Of a stretch of DNA of 64,000 nt, positions 1 through 14,273 are shown in pieces. The stretch is taken from the NCBI RefSeq assembly GCF_020740795.1, contig NC_067282.1, positions 147,236,858 to 147,300,857 of the forward strand, given 5' to 3'. The notes beneath the pieces were generated by a model, which made no database searches, was not told the origin of the DNA, and was given only the letters and a program-made list of their open reading frames with translations. Source of the DNA: Apus apus. Lineage: Eukaryota > Chordata > Aves > Apodiformes > Apodidae. Both the position numbers and the translations under genes were made by a program. Numbering within the stretch: position 1 is the first letter of the stretch; every line of letters begins with the position of its first letter.

Positions 1-3000
1 TACAAAATAGATACAAGAGTACTTCTGGTCTTACAGAACGGAATCTGGATCTTCCTGTAACACTGAAAGCAGTGAAAATTAAACACTTAAAAAGGACTGA
101 GGTCTTTCACTTAGGATGCCTTCACTCTGTGAGCACATACGTAAATACAACGTTTCAAATGTCACAATGTACATAAGTTATCCAAGAATCTGCACAAAAT
201 ATTTACAAGGCTGGTAACACACACTGGGTTAAGAGTCTGTTTTGTGTAAAATGCTTACTTTATCAATATGCTTAGATTCACTATCCTCAGCCTCATCTAC
301 TTGTTAAGGAAATAAATAGTTATTCAGAATCTGTGTTACCTTTCTGACTTAGGTATAAACATTAGCATTTGCCTCCTGGAAAACTGGTAATCAGGTGAGA
401 TGTTAGAGCTGCATCTGTAAATACAGTACAGAACTGAAAGAGAAGAGCATAAGGGCTAAGAAGAACTGAAGGAAATTCAGGCAAAGAAGAAATGAGGGAA
501 TAATTACATCTGTGGCTAGGAAGAGACAGATATCAGCCACAGGAGTAGCCGTAGGGACTGACCGTTGTAGAAAGAGATTTATTTGAAAAAAGGTAGCCCC
601 CTGCCTTTCTGCCCACCCCAATCAAATGTACCTGGAGAGATTTTAGAAGCACCTACTGTAGTTCTGTGGCTATACAGAAGGACATTGCAATGCACTGATA
701 TTGAGCTTACGTACAGAGAAGATTCTTGGCTGTTAGGAATGCTTTAACCTAGCAAAGATAAGTTAAATCATAAGTAAAAGCACAAGATTACCAAATACCT
801 GAAGCTCAGATTTAGACTTTCTGAGGTCTGAAATAAGGTGTATCTTTCTAACTGTGCATTTAACCACTGAAACAACACACCAGGGGTTGTGGATTATTTC
901 TCAACATCTTTAACCTGAGATTATATCAATTTCTAAGATATACAGTACTGCAATCAAGTCATAGCCATACCACGAAGACACAAGACTGACTGTAGGAAAC
1001 TGGACTCCTGCTAGTCTTGGTATTTGCAGGATCTTGTCACATAACTCTGTCTAGGAAATTCGAGGCTACATGTGGAGACAGTTTCCTTTCTCATCCCTTG
1101 TGCTGACTTTGCAGCCTGGTTTCTGCTCAGACGTGGCAGACAAGATCAGAGAGTCCCAGGTGAGTGCTGGGCCGATGCCTCTTCCCAGAACACAGCTCTT
1201 GTTTGCCCAAGAGACCTCAGGTAGGGTATCATGTATTGTGTATCTGCTGTGCTCCAGCGTTGTCTTCTGACGGAAGCTCACTGTGCTGCAAGCCAGCGTT
1301 GGCCTGAGTTGAGGTTGCACTTTGCAGGATAGAGCTGTGTCTCTTTGGCTTGGGGGTGGCCCTGAGCCCGCAAGATGGCACTCAAGGACAGCTATTCCCA
1401 CCGAATTGGTGACATTCCAGGCCTCCTGATCATTTGTTCTCTGCACTTCTCTTTTGTTGTTGGTTTGGGGTTTTTTTCCTTCTTTTTCTCCTTCATGTTT
1501 AATTATTTTCATCCTCCTGCACAGTGCTGCTGCAGATGTGGCAGAAGTAACACTTTTCTTTTTGAAGTTATTACCAGCTCAGTTCCATGTGTGGGAGATA
1601 CAGAAAATGCCGTGACCAAAATGATGATGTGAAACCCACAAATTAAGGCAAAAACATTATGTCAGCAAATCCACAGCTCTGTGTCAACTACCCTGGACAA
1701 CAGTAATTTTCACAGCTGCAACTCAGCGTCTTCTTCAAAATGTGTGTTGGCAGTGGCTTCCAACATTGCTGAGAGTGGTACATGAAGAAGACTTCGTGAA
1801 AGAGACAGAACCAGACTATCTTTGTAACATATTTTATCTACCCCACCTTTCCCGGCCAATACCATAATTGCATTTATATATTTACCCTGTTTAGCAGCCC
1901 CAAAGCAGGAGAGATTCTTAGCTTCCAGCAGAGAAGTTATTTGATCTTAATTAATTTGATTCAAATTACACTCCAGTGATTTTTTTTTTTTCCCTTTGGT
2001 AGCACTTTGAGCACACATCAAATACCTGCCTCCACCTTGTCAGATGCTTACCAGGTGTGCATTCTGGTGGCAGATGGGTCAGCCTGCCTCACCATCCCAA
2101 GTGCAGGTGAATGCTGTCTTGTGGAGAGTGTTGGGTTACCAATTCCTACTTTTTACAAGCTGAGATCTTCTCATATCACGGCATGTCTTTGTTTATCATT
2201 AGTATATTGCTTAGTGAGTATGAAATACTGGAAAATACTACGAACAGTGGTGGGCTTTTTTGCAAGAAACTACCTGATGGATTATTTCCTTAAAAGTATC
2301 CTGAGTCCCAGATGTAAACAAAATTGTGTAATCTTCTTTCGTGGTTAATGAGAGCTGCCTCTGACTTCTTGGCAATATCTAAACCACTGCAGCTAATTGT
2401 CCAATAGATGAATGACTGCAACAGTCATTGGTGTATCAGGGTAGGTGTTCAGGCTCTTTTCTAGTTAGATTTCATTGTCTTTGGCAATTTTTTCCTAGTT
2501 TCCAAAATTTCTTTTACAAAAAAAGGTCAAGGCAAACTCCCAGACTCTTTCTATACTGCAGGATGAGATTCCTACATCTGTGCACAAGCTGAGGACATTG
2601 ATATTACATGTGCCTACTGATGTCTGCATGAACAGATTAACTTGAGGGACTGTAGAGTCTGAGACCATAAAACAAACTTTGCATTTTCAGTATTTTTGGA
2701 CCATGGTTTTCAGTTCTGCTATCATCTAGGTTTATGAAGACACTGCATTTGAGACTGAAACACTTTCTTTATCATTCCAGTAGGCAACGTGATTAAGGCC
2801 TCACATGTATTACAAAAGGCCTGGAAAACCAGATAGCCAGTGCACTGTGTGTAGATATCCCTTGTTGAGAGTGACAGCAGAGGGCATTTGCCAAAATTAT
2901 TCATTTTCTTGTGGTTTTTAAGTCCAGGAGAGTTACCAGCTGTTCTCATACAAGCGGCACTTCACAGGTAGTTACTATCTACCTGTTTTAAGACCTCTGC

Positions 3001-6000
3001 TGAAATCTATCGCTACTTTAGAGCCTTACTTCGTCCAGCTTTTAGCTGTCTTACCTGCTGACATGCTGTGGTGTATTTTGGACCCAAAACTGGCAGCAGT
3101 AACTGTGAACTCATCTTCAGTTGATTCCAAAGAGGACCTCCAACACTAAAGTACATCATTAGCAACACAGTGCCTATCTTATGACTGTCTCACCATGTCT
3201 CTTATTGTATCACCTTCACCTGGAGATTTCAAAGGGCTCTGTAAAAGTACCATTATACTTATTTTATCTGCAGGTAGAGCAGAGCATGCATGAGTTGTAG
3301 TCAGATGCCCACGAGCTCAACAGCAGGTAAGGAGAATGCCAGCATCTTGAACCTCTCCTGCAGCCAACAGCCAGACCCGACTTGTGCTGGTCCAGCTTCC
3401 TGCTGTTTCCAAGGCATTAAAAAAACAAAGAAAACCAAAACAAAACATAAAATAATTAGGAGAATCCAATACATGCATGGGAATTGCCCAAAAGAGAAGT
3501 AAACTGATCCTCTGACATATAAAACAGATACAGCACACCTGGAGGCAGCACAAGCTTTTCATACTATTCACCAGCACACCTCAGATTTGAAATGTGGGAT
3601 GCACTAGTGTGGAAGGGCAGTCCTGAAGCAGATGGGCACCTTTTTGTCTCAGCAGAGGTTTTTTTTGTGTGTTGTTTTTTTTTTTTTGTCCCCCAGTGAA
3701 GGAAGTTATATACAATTATGACACTCAGGAGCTTCAAGCCAGGCAGCCTTGGTTGCTGGGCATACATTTTAAAATACCACTCTCTCAAGGCAATATAATG
3801 CCTGAGAGGCAGCAGCCACCTTGTTAGGAAGTTGCACATGGAACAGTCAGTGTTGATACAATGGATTATAAGGTGAATTACAGTGCAACCAGGCTGTATT
3901 AGCAAGATGCCATCAAACTGCATGCAGAGTGTAAACTGATGGGTGGAAAAGTAAATTCCTTATTTGACATTCCAGAGACACATAACCTGAGCCAAGGGTT
4001 CAAGAACCACAATGAAATAAAAAGAAAGACAGCTGGTTGTTTGTCATGACATCTCTGTGTAGATTTAGAGGCAGTAATTACCTATGTGGAATATTAATGA
4101 CAGTTTAAGGTGGTGTAGCTAATCATTACTGTACTATTTCCAAGCAGAGCACTGGTGAGGCCGTGTCATATTTTCTTTCAGAGGAAATTAAAACACAGCA
4201 AATATACTTGGAGTACTAACAGAGCATAATAGCCTGAGGGTCTAGGTTGACTTTTCTGCATCATTAGAGAAGAATCCAATCACAATTAGAAGACACAATT
4301 CTTTACAGATTTGGCTGAGCCCATTGTACTTGCTGAGATCCAGAATGCACAAGAGGTGGCTTAAAAACTATGAGATTGTCTTAAAAATATTAATATTTGG
4401 ATATTTGTATTCCAGGTTTTAAGGTCCCTAATTTCAGGTTCCCAACCTGCACTCAGCAATGCTGAGGCTTACACTCTTTTAAAAAAGTAAAAATAGACCC
4501 AAAGACTAAGAGAGCTGAGGTTGTTGGAAAAGCAGCACTGCTGGAAAGACACAGGATAGTGAGGAAAATTTCATCTTCTGTACAAGCAGCAGCATGCTTT
4601 GTAATGGAGGCAAACCCATACACTACAAGGGGTTAGAGACTTGAAGTCAGAGATGAAGGAAAAAAGATGCAGCAGTGTGGTGGTCTATTGCCTGTGGAAG
4701 TCTGTGCCATCACACAAGCAGCCACATTTTCACCCAGCTCTTGCTGCCCTGTTTCCACTTGGCTCACTTTAGGCAACTGGATTACTTTGGACATCTGAGG
4801 TCTGCAGAGCCTCTCAGTCTTCATAGACTAAGGCAAAGGATTTAGATGGCATTTTGACATGCTGGGAAAAAATCCAGGGAGTCTAATCGCCCTTCCACTG
4901 GTTTAACAGTCTGCAATGTTTGAACCAGGTGAGAATCAAGCTTAAACCTGCCTTGGAAGGTCTGAACATCTCACTAAGAGCAGTCCTGCAGGAAAACTGC
5001 AGTTTTCATTTGGTGTCATTGTGATATTATGCTGTGTCCTGTGAAAAGCACACTAGAAATGGGAAGTACTTGGTTGGCAACAGAGCATCAGGGCACTGAG
5101 TGAAAGTCTTCCTCTCTCATGGATTTGGCTGCCTTGGCTCAGAACCAGGTTTGATAAGAAGATGCTTGGCCTTGAAAATGTTGTGAAGAAAGAGCTGTCT
5201 GAGAAGCTGAAAAAAATCCTTAGCAGGACGGCTCCCTGTCTTTGTTTGGGAGATGTATTTAAGCTGCCTCAGACTCTGCCTGAGCTGTGCTGCATCCATG
5301 CCCTGCTTGGCTGTGTCCCCGTTGATCCAGGCACTCACTCTGACCCATGAACTGACCATACCCATTACTGCAGACTTCTCTGGAAATCACTAGACTGTGT
5401 TTGACCAGAAAAATGCCACCAAACCTGCTCTGCTCACCTTGGTTGGGTGTGGTGGGTCAGTGTCCTTGTCACCCAGGTCTCTGCTTGGTCTCCTTGTCAT
5501 GCTCAGCATGTTCCCCTTTTCTTGCAGAGTAGCTTGCCCTTGTTGCTCATGGACACAAAGGCAGTCAAAGTGCAAGACACTAAAATTTTCAGTCCTAAAA
5601 AATTAATGACACTGCCAGATCCTGGGAAGTGTAATGAAATACAATCTCAAAAGGAATTACTTGAAAAGAGTATCTAAGTAGTCCTTCAGAATATTGTTTG
5701 GTGTATGGGAAGCATCTAATTCTCTCTCTGACCACTGACAACAACAAAAAACAAAAGCTCCTCTTCTTATGTAGGTCTTGTCTACAGAGGTAAGTTCTCT
5801 CATAATTTGCTAAACTGCAAATTTAAACCAGTGTTTTTGCACCAGTATTCCCCTCTCCTCAAGTGACTTCTTATTTCTCATGGGTCTCCACCAAAACCAC
5901 ACTTACTGTGGAATAAGCATTACACAAGAATAGTTGTCAGTCGTATCAGTGGTAGCACTTCCTTATCTTGACTAAGGAAAGAGACATTAATGAAACAGCT

Positions 6001-9000
6001 CTGCAGGGTTTAGACAGTTGCAGGCTGCAAATAACTGGAAATATGTCTTTCTGCATTAATTTCTCTCAGATACAGCATAGTTTAATTTCCAGTGTGCGTC
6101 TGTCAGTTGGTTTCTTCTCAGGTTTTGGAGTCTCTGAGCAGCTGTAATTCACCTCTTGGCTTGCCCTCTGACATGGTGAGGACAGCAGCACGTAATCAAT
6201 GGCAGGCTCACTCCTATTAATCTTGTTCAGTAAGGGCCTGATCCTCTTTCTGCGAAGGGCAAGAAGACAGTTCACACCAACTTCAGTGTAGGCAGGAGAG
6301 TGCCCCGACCACTAATGGTCTCTGCAGCAGGTGTTCCAGGAAATCCACATCAATCTTCCCTTTTGTTGAGATTAAGACTTTTGCCACCCTGTGCTGGGCT
6401 GGAAGTCAAATAGCTGTGCAACTTGACTCTCTAGCATTAGGTGTAAAAGGTGTTGCCATGCAAAGCTCTCCGTTCATTTTAATTGCAAGAAAAATTAACA
6501 ATTAGCCCACTCAAAAAAATAAGACCTTTCAAAGTGCTCACAATTGCCTTAAGTTCTTACATTTTATGTTCTTCAGAGATTAGAAGTAAGAGGCACTATA
6601 TATTGTGAGGTAGGTAAATTTCTCGCTTTCCAGTGGCAAAACTCTCTTCTTATGTTTTTTAGGCCTGGAACCAGGTACAGATGTGGGGTTTGGGTCAGAA
6701 AAATGGTCGTTCATCAGCCTAAGACTTGGTCCAGAGTAATTTGGAAGCAGAGTCTCAATATGCCAAGACAGTGAACTGCCTGCACTGGGATTAGACCTGC
6801 CCTTGTACTACTGTGTCATAGCTATCTTTTTAACAGCAGCTGTTCAAAGATATTCAGAAGCATGGAATGATGCTGTACTTCATGAGAAGGCAGATTAAGC
6901 TCCAGTCCTACAGGCATTTAGGTCTGTAAACCTTAATTTTGTATTGTGTGAAAAAGCTCACACAAATCCATCTGTGGATCCACACCTGTGAAGTGGGCTA
7001 AATGCAGACCAGCTAGTCAGGAGCTCCAGAAATATGCAACTTACACAACTAAGCAACCAAACACACCATTTATTGCTTATCTGTAGATTTCCAAACAGTT
7101 AGGCACACACATATATGCGTAACTCAATTATCCACTGTCTAGCCTTTCAAGTTTTTGCATACTTGTATAATTTATGGTGGATGATGCAGAACATGCACAT
7201 GGACATAAAAATTTATATACACAAATGGGAACCACTATAGTAAGTATTTAAATGGAAATGTATAAAATCAAATAGAAAGAAGTGCACACACTATTTGAAT
7301 TCTTCTACTCCCTTAATATATGGTTGTTGATATTCAACTGTTGATATAAGGAGTTCAACAGATAGTTGAACTGTATCTCATGAAAGTATTTTTCATACAG
7401 TGTTACCCTTTGAAAATGAGTCTATTTAAAATTTTATATGATTTACACCTGTTTGACAGGATTATTTTTTAATTTCAAGTTAACGAGGGGCATGACCAGC
7501 TGTAGAGACACAGCAACTTGCTTACAGTTGTTATTCATTGCAAATTCTGTGTAGTATTCAGAGCTGTTATTTTCTTCTAACATTTTGAGGGCTTTGCTTT
7601 ATAAAACAGAAAGAGTCAAGCAAGTGAACTTCATTTTCTAAACAGAACTTTTGCTAATACTTGATAATAGATGATTGAACACTTTGTAGAACAGCATGAA
7701 ATAAAGTGGGATGTAATTAGATATTTGCCTAGAAGTGGAAGAGAGTGCTACTTTGTATTGGCTGGAAATTACTCAAATATAGGGTAGCAGGGATTATCTT
7801 AGTGAATATATATAAAGGAGCCACATACATACATAAACTTTACATACACTCATATTATAAAATAAATTTCTGAATACATTTTGTGTTTTCATGTTTATTT
7901 CCTGATTCAAACATAGGTGAATAGTTAGATTTTTGGAAGGAACTTAATATTCTATTGGGAAATCCAGTTTAATTCCTGTTCCCTTAGGCCCCACATAGCT
8001 GTGAAGTGACTCCAGTCACCTATCTCCACTGGGAAAGGTCTCACCCCATCCCAAGTTCGCCAGACACCAGAAGGTATCTGTGAGGTTTCAAGGTCTGAAT
8101 AGTGCTGAGATCCACTGCACTGGGGACAAGGGGAGCTGTATCCCAAAATGCCTCCTAATGACTGATTTTTAAGGCACTAAAAGTTAAAATAGAAGTGGGA
8201 GTTTGCTCCAAAGTGTTTTGTAGGCACCAAAATTTTAGTCTAGGACACGTTTGCAGAAAAATACCTGAGGTGGTAAATATCCTGTTCTTTATGCATTTAT
8301 CTGTGAAGTTTAAGTGCCTCCACCCTGAGCTGCCATGCAGAGGCTGCAGAAACGGGGAGGGGAAGGACACCGAGATCCCCAACAGAACCATCAGGTCACC
8401 CAGGGCAGCATGGTGGGGTCAGTCCCTGCAGGTTTGGGTGCATGGGTACAGGCATTTTTCAGTATTTTTTTTCTGTGTCAGCAGCTGTGACTGCAGCTTC
8501 ATGTTGCGAGCAACCCTCATAACAGGTATCACAGAAACACCCAGGCTGGGACACCTAAGTTTCTTGTTTTCAGCAATGGCCCATGCCAAGAGCTTGGGGA
8601 AAGGTGCAAGAAAATCTGGCAGCATTTAATGGTGAGGACAGCCTGCCTCTTGTGGGCATTTCTTCTTTGGAGCTTTTTGGTAGCAGAGGCATTGCAGGAG
8701 GGTTCCAGTTCTTTCCCAGTCCTGGAGGAGTTACAAATATTTAATCAGAGTTTTTTGACATCATCAGAGGCATACAAATGTTTTGTGTACTGCTTTGATC
8801 ATGATCTGAATACTCTTAGCTAGTTAATTCTCTCATTAGAACTACTCTGGCCTAGGAGTCACAAAATCGCCATTTCAAATTCCAAAAGGCAGCATTGCTT
8901 GGTCTGCTCCATTTAGGGGTGAGCATGCTGTGAAGTCTGTATTCAGACCCACCTCCCACACACTCTGTGAGAGTGAGGGGTATTAAAAATTGGTGTTTGC

Positions 9001-10687
9001 ATTTGATCTTCTTGTCAGCTAAATGTTGCCATGGAGCACTCTTTTGGATGGGTGTATTTATTGCTGTTTGTTTTTCACCCTTTTTCTCTCTTGCCCTGTA
9101 TTGACACTTGTCATGCTCCTAATACCTTGCAAATATACTCACTAGGTAACAGAGAAACAATGCAGGCTCTTGCCAGTTGTCAATCATATGATCAAAGAGC
9201 AGAGCACTGTATGTCCCAGGTCAGAGACGAATTTACATCCAGTCTTTCCTGGCATGTTCTTGCTCTGGATATTAAAGAGAGTATTTAGATGTGGAAAACT
9301 GGAACCAGAGAGACTTTGCCACAAATTGCTGAGCTTAAGTCCTTCACAGGTTGCTGCAGAGTTAATTGCTTTTTTTCTTTTTCTTCCTAAGCCAGGTAGA
9401 AGCAATGTCACCTTCACCACTTTACCATGCATGTGACTTCAGTTTGTCTTGACCCACAGCCAAGATGCTTAGTGCTAGCTTTATGATTTAAGCTCTGGCA
9501 TGCTGAAGATGGGAACAAAAATGTAAGACTTCAGATTACGCTGTGCAAGGTCTGTAAAACTCAGCACCAACCCCCTTAAAGTCCTTTTGGTTAATACTTC
9601 ATTTTTTAAAAGGTTAATGATCACTTGATCATCAGAATGGATTGCTGCTGCAAATAAGGAGCATAAAGCAGATCACAGTAGAGATAATAGTTTTTCTTTT
9701 GTGCTCTTTGTATGCAATTTCAGCTTTAACTTTAAATGAATGTTTTACCCACATGGAGAGAAGAGTTGCTCTGCTTTCCTCTTCAGGAAAAGAGTTGAGA
9801 TGCCAGCTAATTGACAGGCCCTGCTTGTAGTGGAGTTGAGAGTTCCATTACAAGCCATTGTCCTGTGATCTTGGTTTTAATCCATATGATGCAAACAATA
9901 CTCCCTAATTTTGCTAAATCTTTGTTTCGGAGGTTTAGGGAACACAAATATTTATGGGAAGGAAAGATTGCTCTTTTGGTATGAAGAATTTGCTGCAGTG
10001 TTATAAATGTATCTATGAGCACATGTCTATGGCTTTTCTCTAAGGAACCTGGGGCTATTGTGTGCTCGGCTCATTCTGATCTCAACAGCTTCCCTCTGTC
10101 CTTTTTCCCTCCTCTCTGGTCGTTTCCCATGCTTTGTCCTTTTCCAGTCCCATGTCCCTGTCCCCCAACACTTGCTGAAGTTCTCTGCAGTGCTCCCAAA
10201 AGTTCCTAGTGTTACTGTATACCAGCCCTCAACAGTATCAGTTCATGTTTGACATTGGATGGATCTAGACAAAGTTTTGGCATGCCTTTTATCCAGGGAA
10301 ACTCAGTCTTCGATGTACTAGCAATGCTAACATGCCAGCTTTTCACTGCATCAGATATCTGTGTGTAAGGTACACCTCACCTGTTTCCTCTTGCTAGACA
10401 TGGATGCTTTATAGCTTTGTACAGAAATTTTGTAACAATAAAAATAGTAACACTGATGTCAGTTCTTGATAAGTAACTCCTATCAAATCACATCCCACTG
10501 GTAATCTGGCACAGCTCTTTCTTACAAAAGTATTACGTGAATAGATGCTCAAAATAACATTTCATGTTATCAGGAGTATCAAGGCCTCATCTGTAATAAC
10601 AATAACTTCTGAAAATCCTGCAGGAATAAAACAGATTATGTTTCTTATATGAAAAAGCTTGTGAGTTTCTTTTTAATTTCCTTGTGA
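1..10687. other. Upstream intergenic DNA, no gene recognised
   Basis: AT-rich DNA with stop codons in all frames. The longest open frames are under about 150 codons and show no family signature, no convincing splice-flanked coding segment and no coding-like composition. I looked for an ETS-domain exon of SPIC, which lies next to MYBPC1 in mammals, and found none. The stretch holds only short T/A runs such as the T-rich run near 3,660-3,690. It may hold distal regulatory DNA, but nothing specific can be supported. Confidence 0.6.
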
Positions 10688-11130
10688 GACATGATTAAGG
10701 GAGTGGAACATCTCCCTTATGAGGAAAGGCTGAGGGAGCTGGGTCTCTTTAGTTTGGAGAAAAGGAGACTGAGGGGTGACCTCATCAATGTTTACAAATA
10801 CGTAAAGGGTGAGTGTCAAGAAGATGGAGTTAAGCTTTTTTCAGTGATGACCAGTGATAGGACAAGGAGTAATGGATACAAATTGGAGCATAGGAGGTTT
10901 AAGGTGAATATCAGAAAAAATTTTTTTACTGTGAGAGTGACAGAGCACTGGAACAGGCTGCCCAGAGAGGTTGTAGAGTCTTCTTCACTGGAGACATTCA
11001 GGACCCGCCTGGACGCATTCCTGTGTGATGTGCTCTGGGTGACCCTGCTCTGGCAGGGGGGTTGGACTAGATGATCTTTCAAGGTCCCTTCCAACCCCTA
11101 TGATTCTATGATTCTGTGATTCTATGATTT
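10688..11130 (+). mobile_element. CR1 LINE fragment, 3' end with ORF2 C-terminus
   Basis: This is a 5'-truncated chicken-repeat-1 (CR1) non-LTR retrotransposon. An open frame at 10,691-11,074 encodes the C-terminal end of CR1 ORF2, with recognisable stretches such as [27 protein letters not shown] and [11 protein letters not shown]. It is followed by the short 3' UTR (GGTTGGACTAGATGATCTTT, then TCCCTTCCAACCCC) and the terminal tail of repeated ATTCTATG/ATTCTGTG units. No poly(A) is present, as expected for CR1. The reverse transcriptase and endonuclease domains are missing, so it is a dead insertion. The open frame has survived, and together with close similarity to the 35.4 kb copy this suggests a relatively young insertion. 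Confidence 0.95.
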
Positions 11131-12899
11131 ACTGAGGTTATTCGCACCTCATCATTAAATGTCATCAGTGATAACACAAGCTTCAGAAAAACTAATCTTC
11201 ATTAATATTTTCAGGACTTTTCTCTAGTTATAAAATTATATAAAAGTCATTCCACAAATGCTGAGATAAAGTGAAAACTGCATTACTCTCTTTCAAAGTC
11301 CCTCTGTAAGTTTTGCCTGAAACCATTACATCATCCAGATAAAAGTCAGTGTTTGCCACTCTGATACCAGACACTTTAGCACTGATGATTCAGTGTCATT
11401 GTTATGAAAAATTTGGGGAGTGTAAGGGCAATGAAGCAATGCAATGCATCTCTAAGGAGAGTACATGTTCTTCAGCCCTGGTTTATGGTTAGACTAGAAG
11501 AAAACAAGAACCATACCAGGATAGGTGATCTTGCCTAAGCACAGAGGCTCGATGAAGCAATCTTTTGAGTTTTTTTCTAGCCCTTGTTTCTTACAATATT
11601 TTTGTTGCAGCTTTTCCTGTTCTAAGTCTTTTACAGGAGTAATAATTGTAGGATAGGTGCTGTCAATAAACATTGAATCCTCTAGGTACAAGAGAAATAG
11701 TCTCAATAATATGAAAAGACTGAATTTAATTACTAGTGTAGCTGACTTAATTGAATGAAATAAAATTCAGTGAAAGTGGTGGTCTAGAAGCTAAGTGGTG
11801 CTATTAATCATGTCTAACACCCATTGTTATATACGTGTGTATTTCATACAACATATGTACTTACATGTAGGGATTTTTATTTGGACTGGGTATAAGAGCA
11901 TAATTATATGAACATAGGTCCTGTGGGTTACTTTTGAGACTAATTTCTCCTTCAGATCATAGGTTGGAGGGAAGAATATTTAGGTGATGTTGGTTCTGTC
12001 CTCAAAACGTGCTTGAGACCTGTTCCGCTTGTCTGAGCAAAACATGTAAGTAGTGCTCTGTTAAGTCTGGCAGGGCTCTGACTGCTTAGACAAAGTCCGG
12101 AATCAGCCAGGGATGAAGGCTCAGTCATTTGGAAAGGCATTGCTGGGCTGAAGCTAAGAAAGCAATCTGATCCAGCTTGATTTTGACAATTTAATTTCCA
12201 TCATTTATATCTGAAAGTGACAATGTTTTGAAAGTGAAGGATTGTGCTGCTCAGAAATTAAGTCAGCCTTGGTAGAGAGAAATTCAACATACCTGTGCGG
12301 CTCACAATTTTATTTAATTGAGTGCTTGCAAGATTTTCTGGAAGGGTGAAAAAAAATGCCTTTTAATTTTTTTTTGCCAGTTTACTAGTCCTTTGGCTTC
12401 AGTCCTAATTTGTGCAATAAGATCTCCATCCAGGGAGAATTATTCAGTATTCACCATAGCCCATAGCATGATGTGTCACTCTCTGTTTTGGTTAAGTCAC
12501 AAGTCCTGGTCTAAAACTGCTAAGGCAAAGAAGGCAATTATATGTTCATACCCAAGCAGAGAGTGTGAATCTTCCTTTACGGATCATTCCACACATCACA
12601 GCTGTGACAGTTACTCACACTGTCGTTCTGCTTTAAATATAAGAAAGAGGGCACTATCCTGCAAACAGTTGCTCTAGTCAATGTACTAGTTCCCATGGAG
12701 AATCATTAAGGCTGATTTTGCACAGGATTGTCCACAAGGAAGTAAAACTGGTGCTTGAACACTTCCAACAGGACTCATTCTCGGACCTTTCTGCAGCTCT
12801 GCACAGTGCTCACAGAAGGACCTGCATGAATTTTGCAGTACTAACAGGGATTACATTGTCTGCACTAGATACAGCCAATTTTAGAACTTTATCCTTTAA

Positions 12900-12921
12900 T
12901 TTTTTTTTTTTTTTTTTTTTT
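12900..12921. repeat. poly(T) tract
   Basis: An uninterrupted run of 22 T, in upstream intergenic DNA. No retroposon body is recognisable next to it. Confidence 0.95.
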
Positions 12922-14155
12922 GTATCATAAAGGGCAAAGAAACTGATAGGCAGTCATTAGGCACAGAACTATGCCTAATCAGGCAGTCTCCATGTATTAG
13001 ATTTCTGCATACAAATTCATAAGCAATGATGACATTTCAAGGGGTTTTCTAGAATTTCCATAACCTTTCTGTCTGCATCTGCTGTGCATGCTAACAGAGA
13101 CACGAATACATGCACTATAACACCAGGATGGCTGTTCTGAATTTTTGCCCATGATCCCATCTGAATAGCCATTAGAGGTATCCAGAAATCCTAGATAACT
13201 ATATAAGGGTCTCAGAATCTATCTGGGTAAAATTGCTAGAGCAGATATATTGTGTCAGAGAAACTGTAGATATATGAGAAGAACAATTGTTGATGAAGTC
13301 TTGTTAAAATGTATAGAATCTTGATCATGCACTTGCCTTGCTAGTAGGGAGAGAGCAAAGCAGAGCACAGCAGGGAGAAAGGCAACCTCCAAGTGGCCTG
13401 CTGTCTACATCACTTTGTGTGTGGCATGAGATTGTACCACAGCATATAGATAAAGCTTTGTTTGAGGAGAGTAGGGAGGGGAAAATGAGCCAGCCCATGG
13501 GTGAGCTATGGCAGCAGCTGAGGCCAGAACATTCCTGTTCAATTGAATTTTCCTGGCATGCAGCGTCTAATGTGTTCTCTCCTAGAACTGCAAGAAAAAT
13601 CAAAGGGTTTTAATATCTTGCAACATGAAAAAAAGAGGAAGCATTACAATGCCATTCCATTGCTTTATTGAATTATAGAAATAAATAAATAAGAATTTCT
13701 TTTGATCCCACACAAGAATAATCACGTCTGTTTCTCGTTTTGAATTGAAAACCCGTGCACAAGCAAAAAGAAACTCAATTTACCATAGCTCTGTCAAAGC
13801 ACATTGTGGGGTACACACATAATGTCTGATTTTACCAAGAAATGCTTCCCAATCAGCCCGTCCCATACCGAGTGGAGTGGAGATGGTCTGTTCTGATGTA
13901 GTTTTGAATCATTTCAGCAATGGTATGGGATTATTGCAGTAAAAAGTTTGGAGTGAACATTGTACCCTATGGGTGTAATCTGTTAGAAAATTATGCAATG
14001 ATTTCAACTTTTCAAACACTGAATATCAAGTTTCTCTTGCTTTTGAGTTCTTCTAAGTATGCTCCTTCAAGATGGCTCATCTCAACGGCTTGTGGTCAAC
14101 ATCTTAAACAAACCAACAAGCATGAAATTATGTTTATACACAAGAGCATATAGAG

Positions 14156-14273
14156 GGGAGAAAGAAAAAATGAGAGAAAAGATGACAAAAGGAGGAGAGA
14201 GAGAGAAGGGGTGAAAAAGAGACGTAGGGAGCAAGAAAGGAAGAAAGAGAGAGAGAAAGAAAAAGAAAGAAGT
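14156..14273. repeat. GA-rich purine tract
   Basis: About 118 bases that are almost purely purine on the plus strand (AGAGAGAGAGAAGG, GAAAGAGAGAGAGAAAG and similar blocks, with a few C/T interruptions). It is low-complexity polypurine sequence. The minus-strand open frame across it is an artefact of the Ser/Leu/Phe coding of CT-rich DNA. Confidence 0.9.

Noticed and set aside
8629..8823. 64-codon open frame starting MVRTACLLWAFLLWSFLVAE, like a signal peptide
   Set aside because: It is isolated, with no conserved domain, no promoter and no splice partner that could be supported. Leu/Phe-rich short frames occur by chance in T-rich DNA.
10691..11074. 127-codon open frame as a host gene
   Set aside because: The protein is the C-terminal part of CR1 ORF2 and sits in a CR1 3' end.
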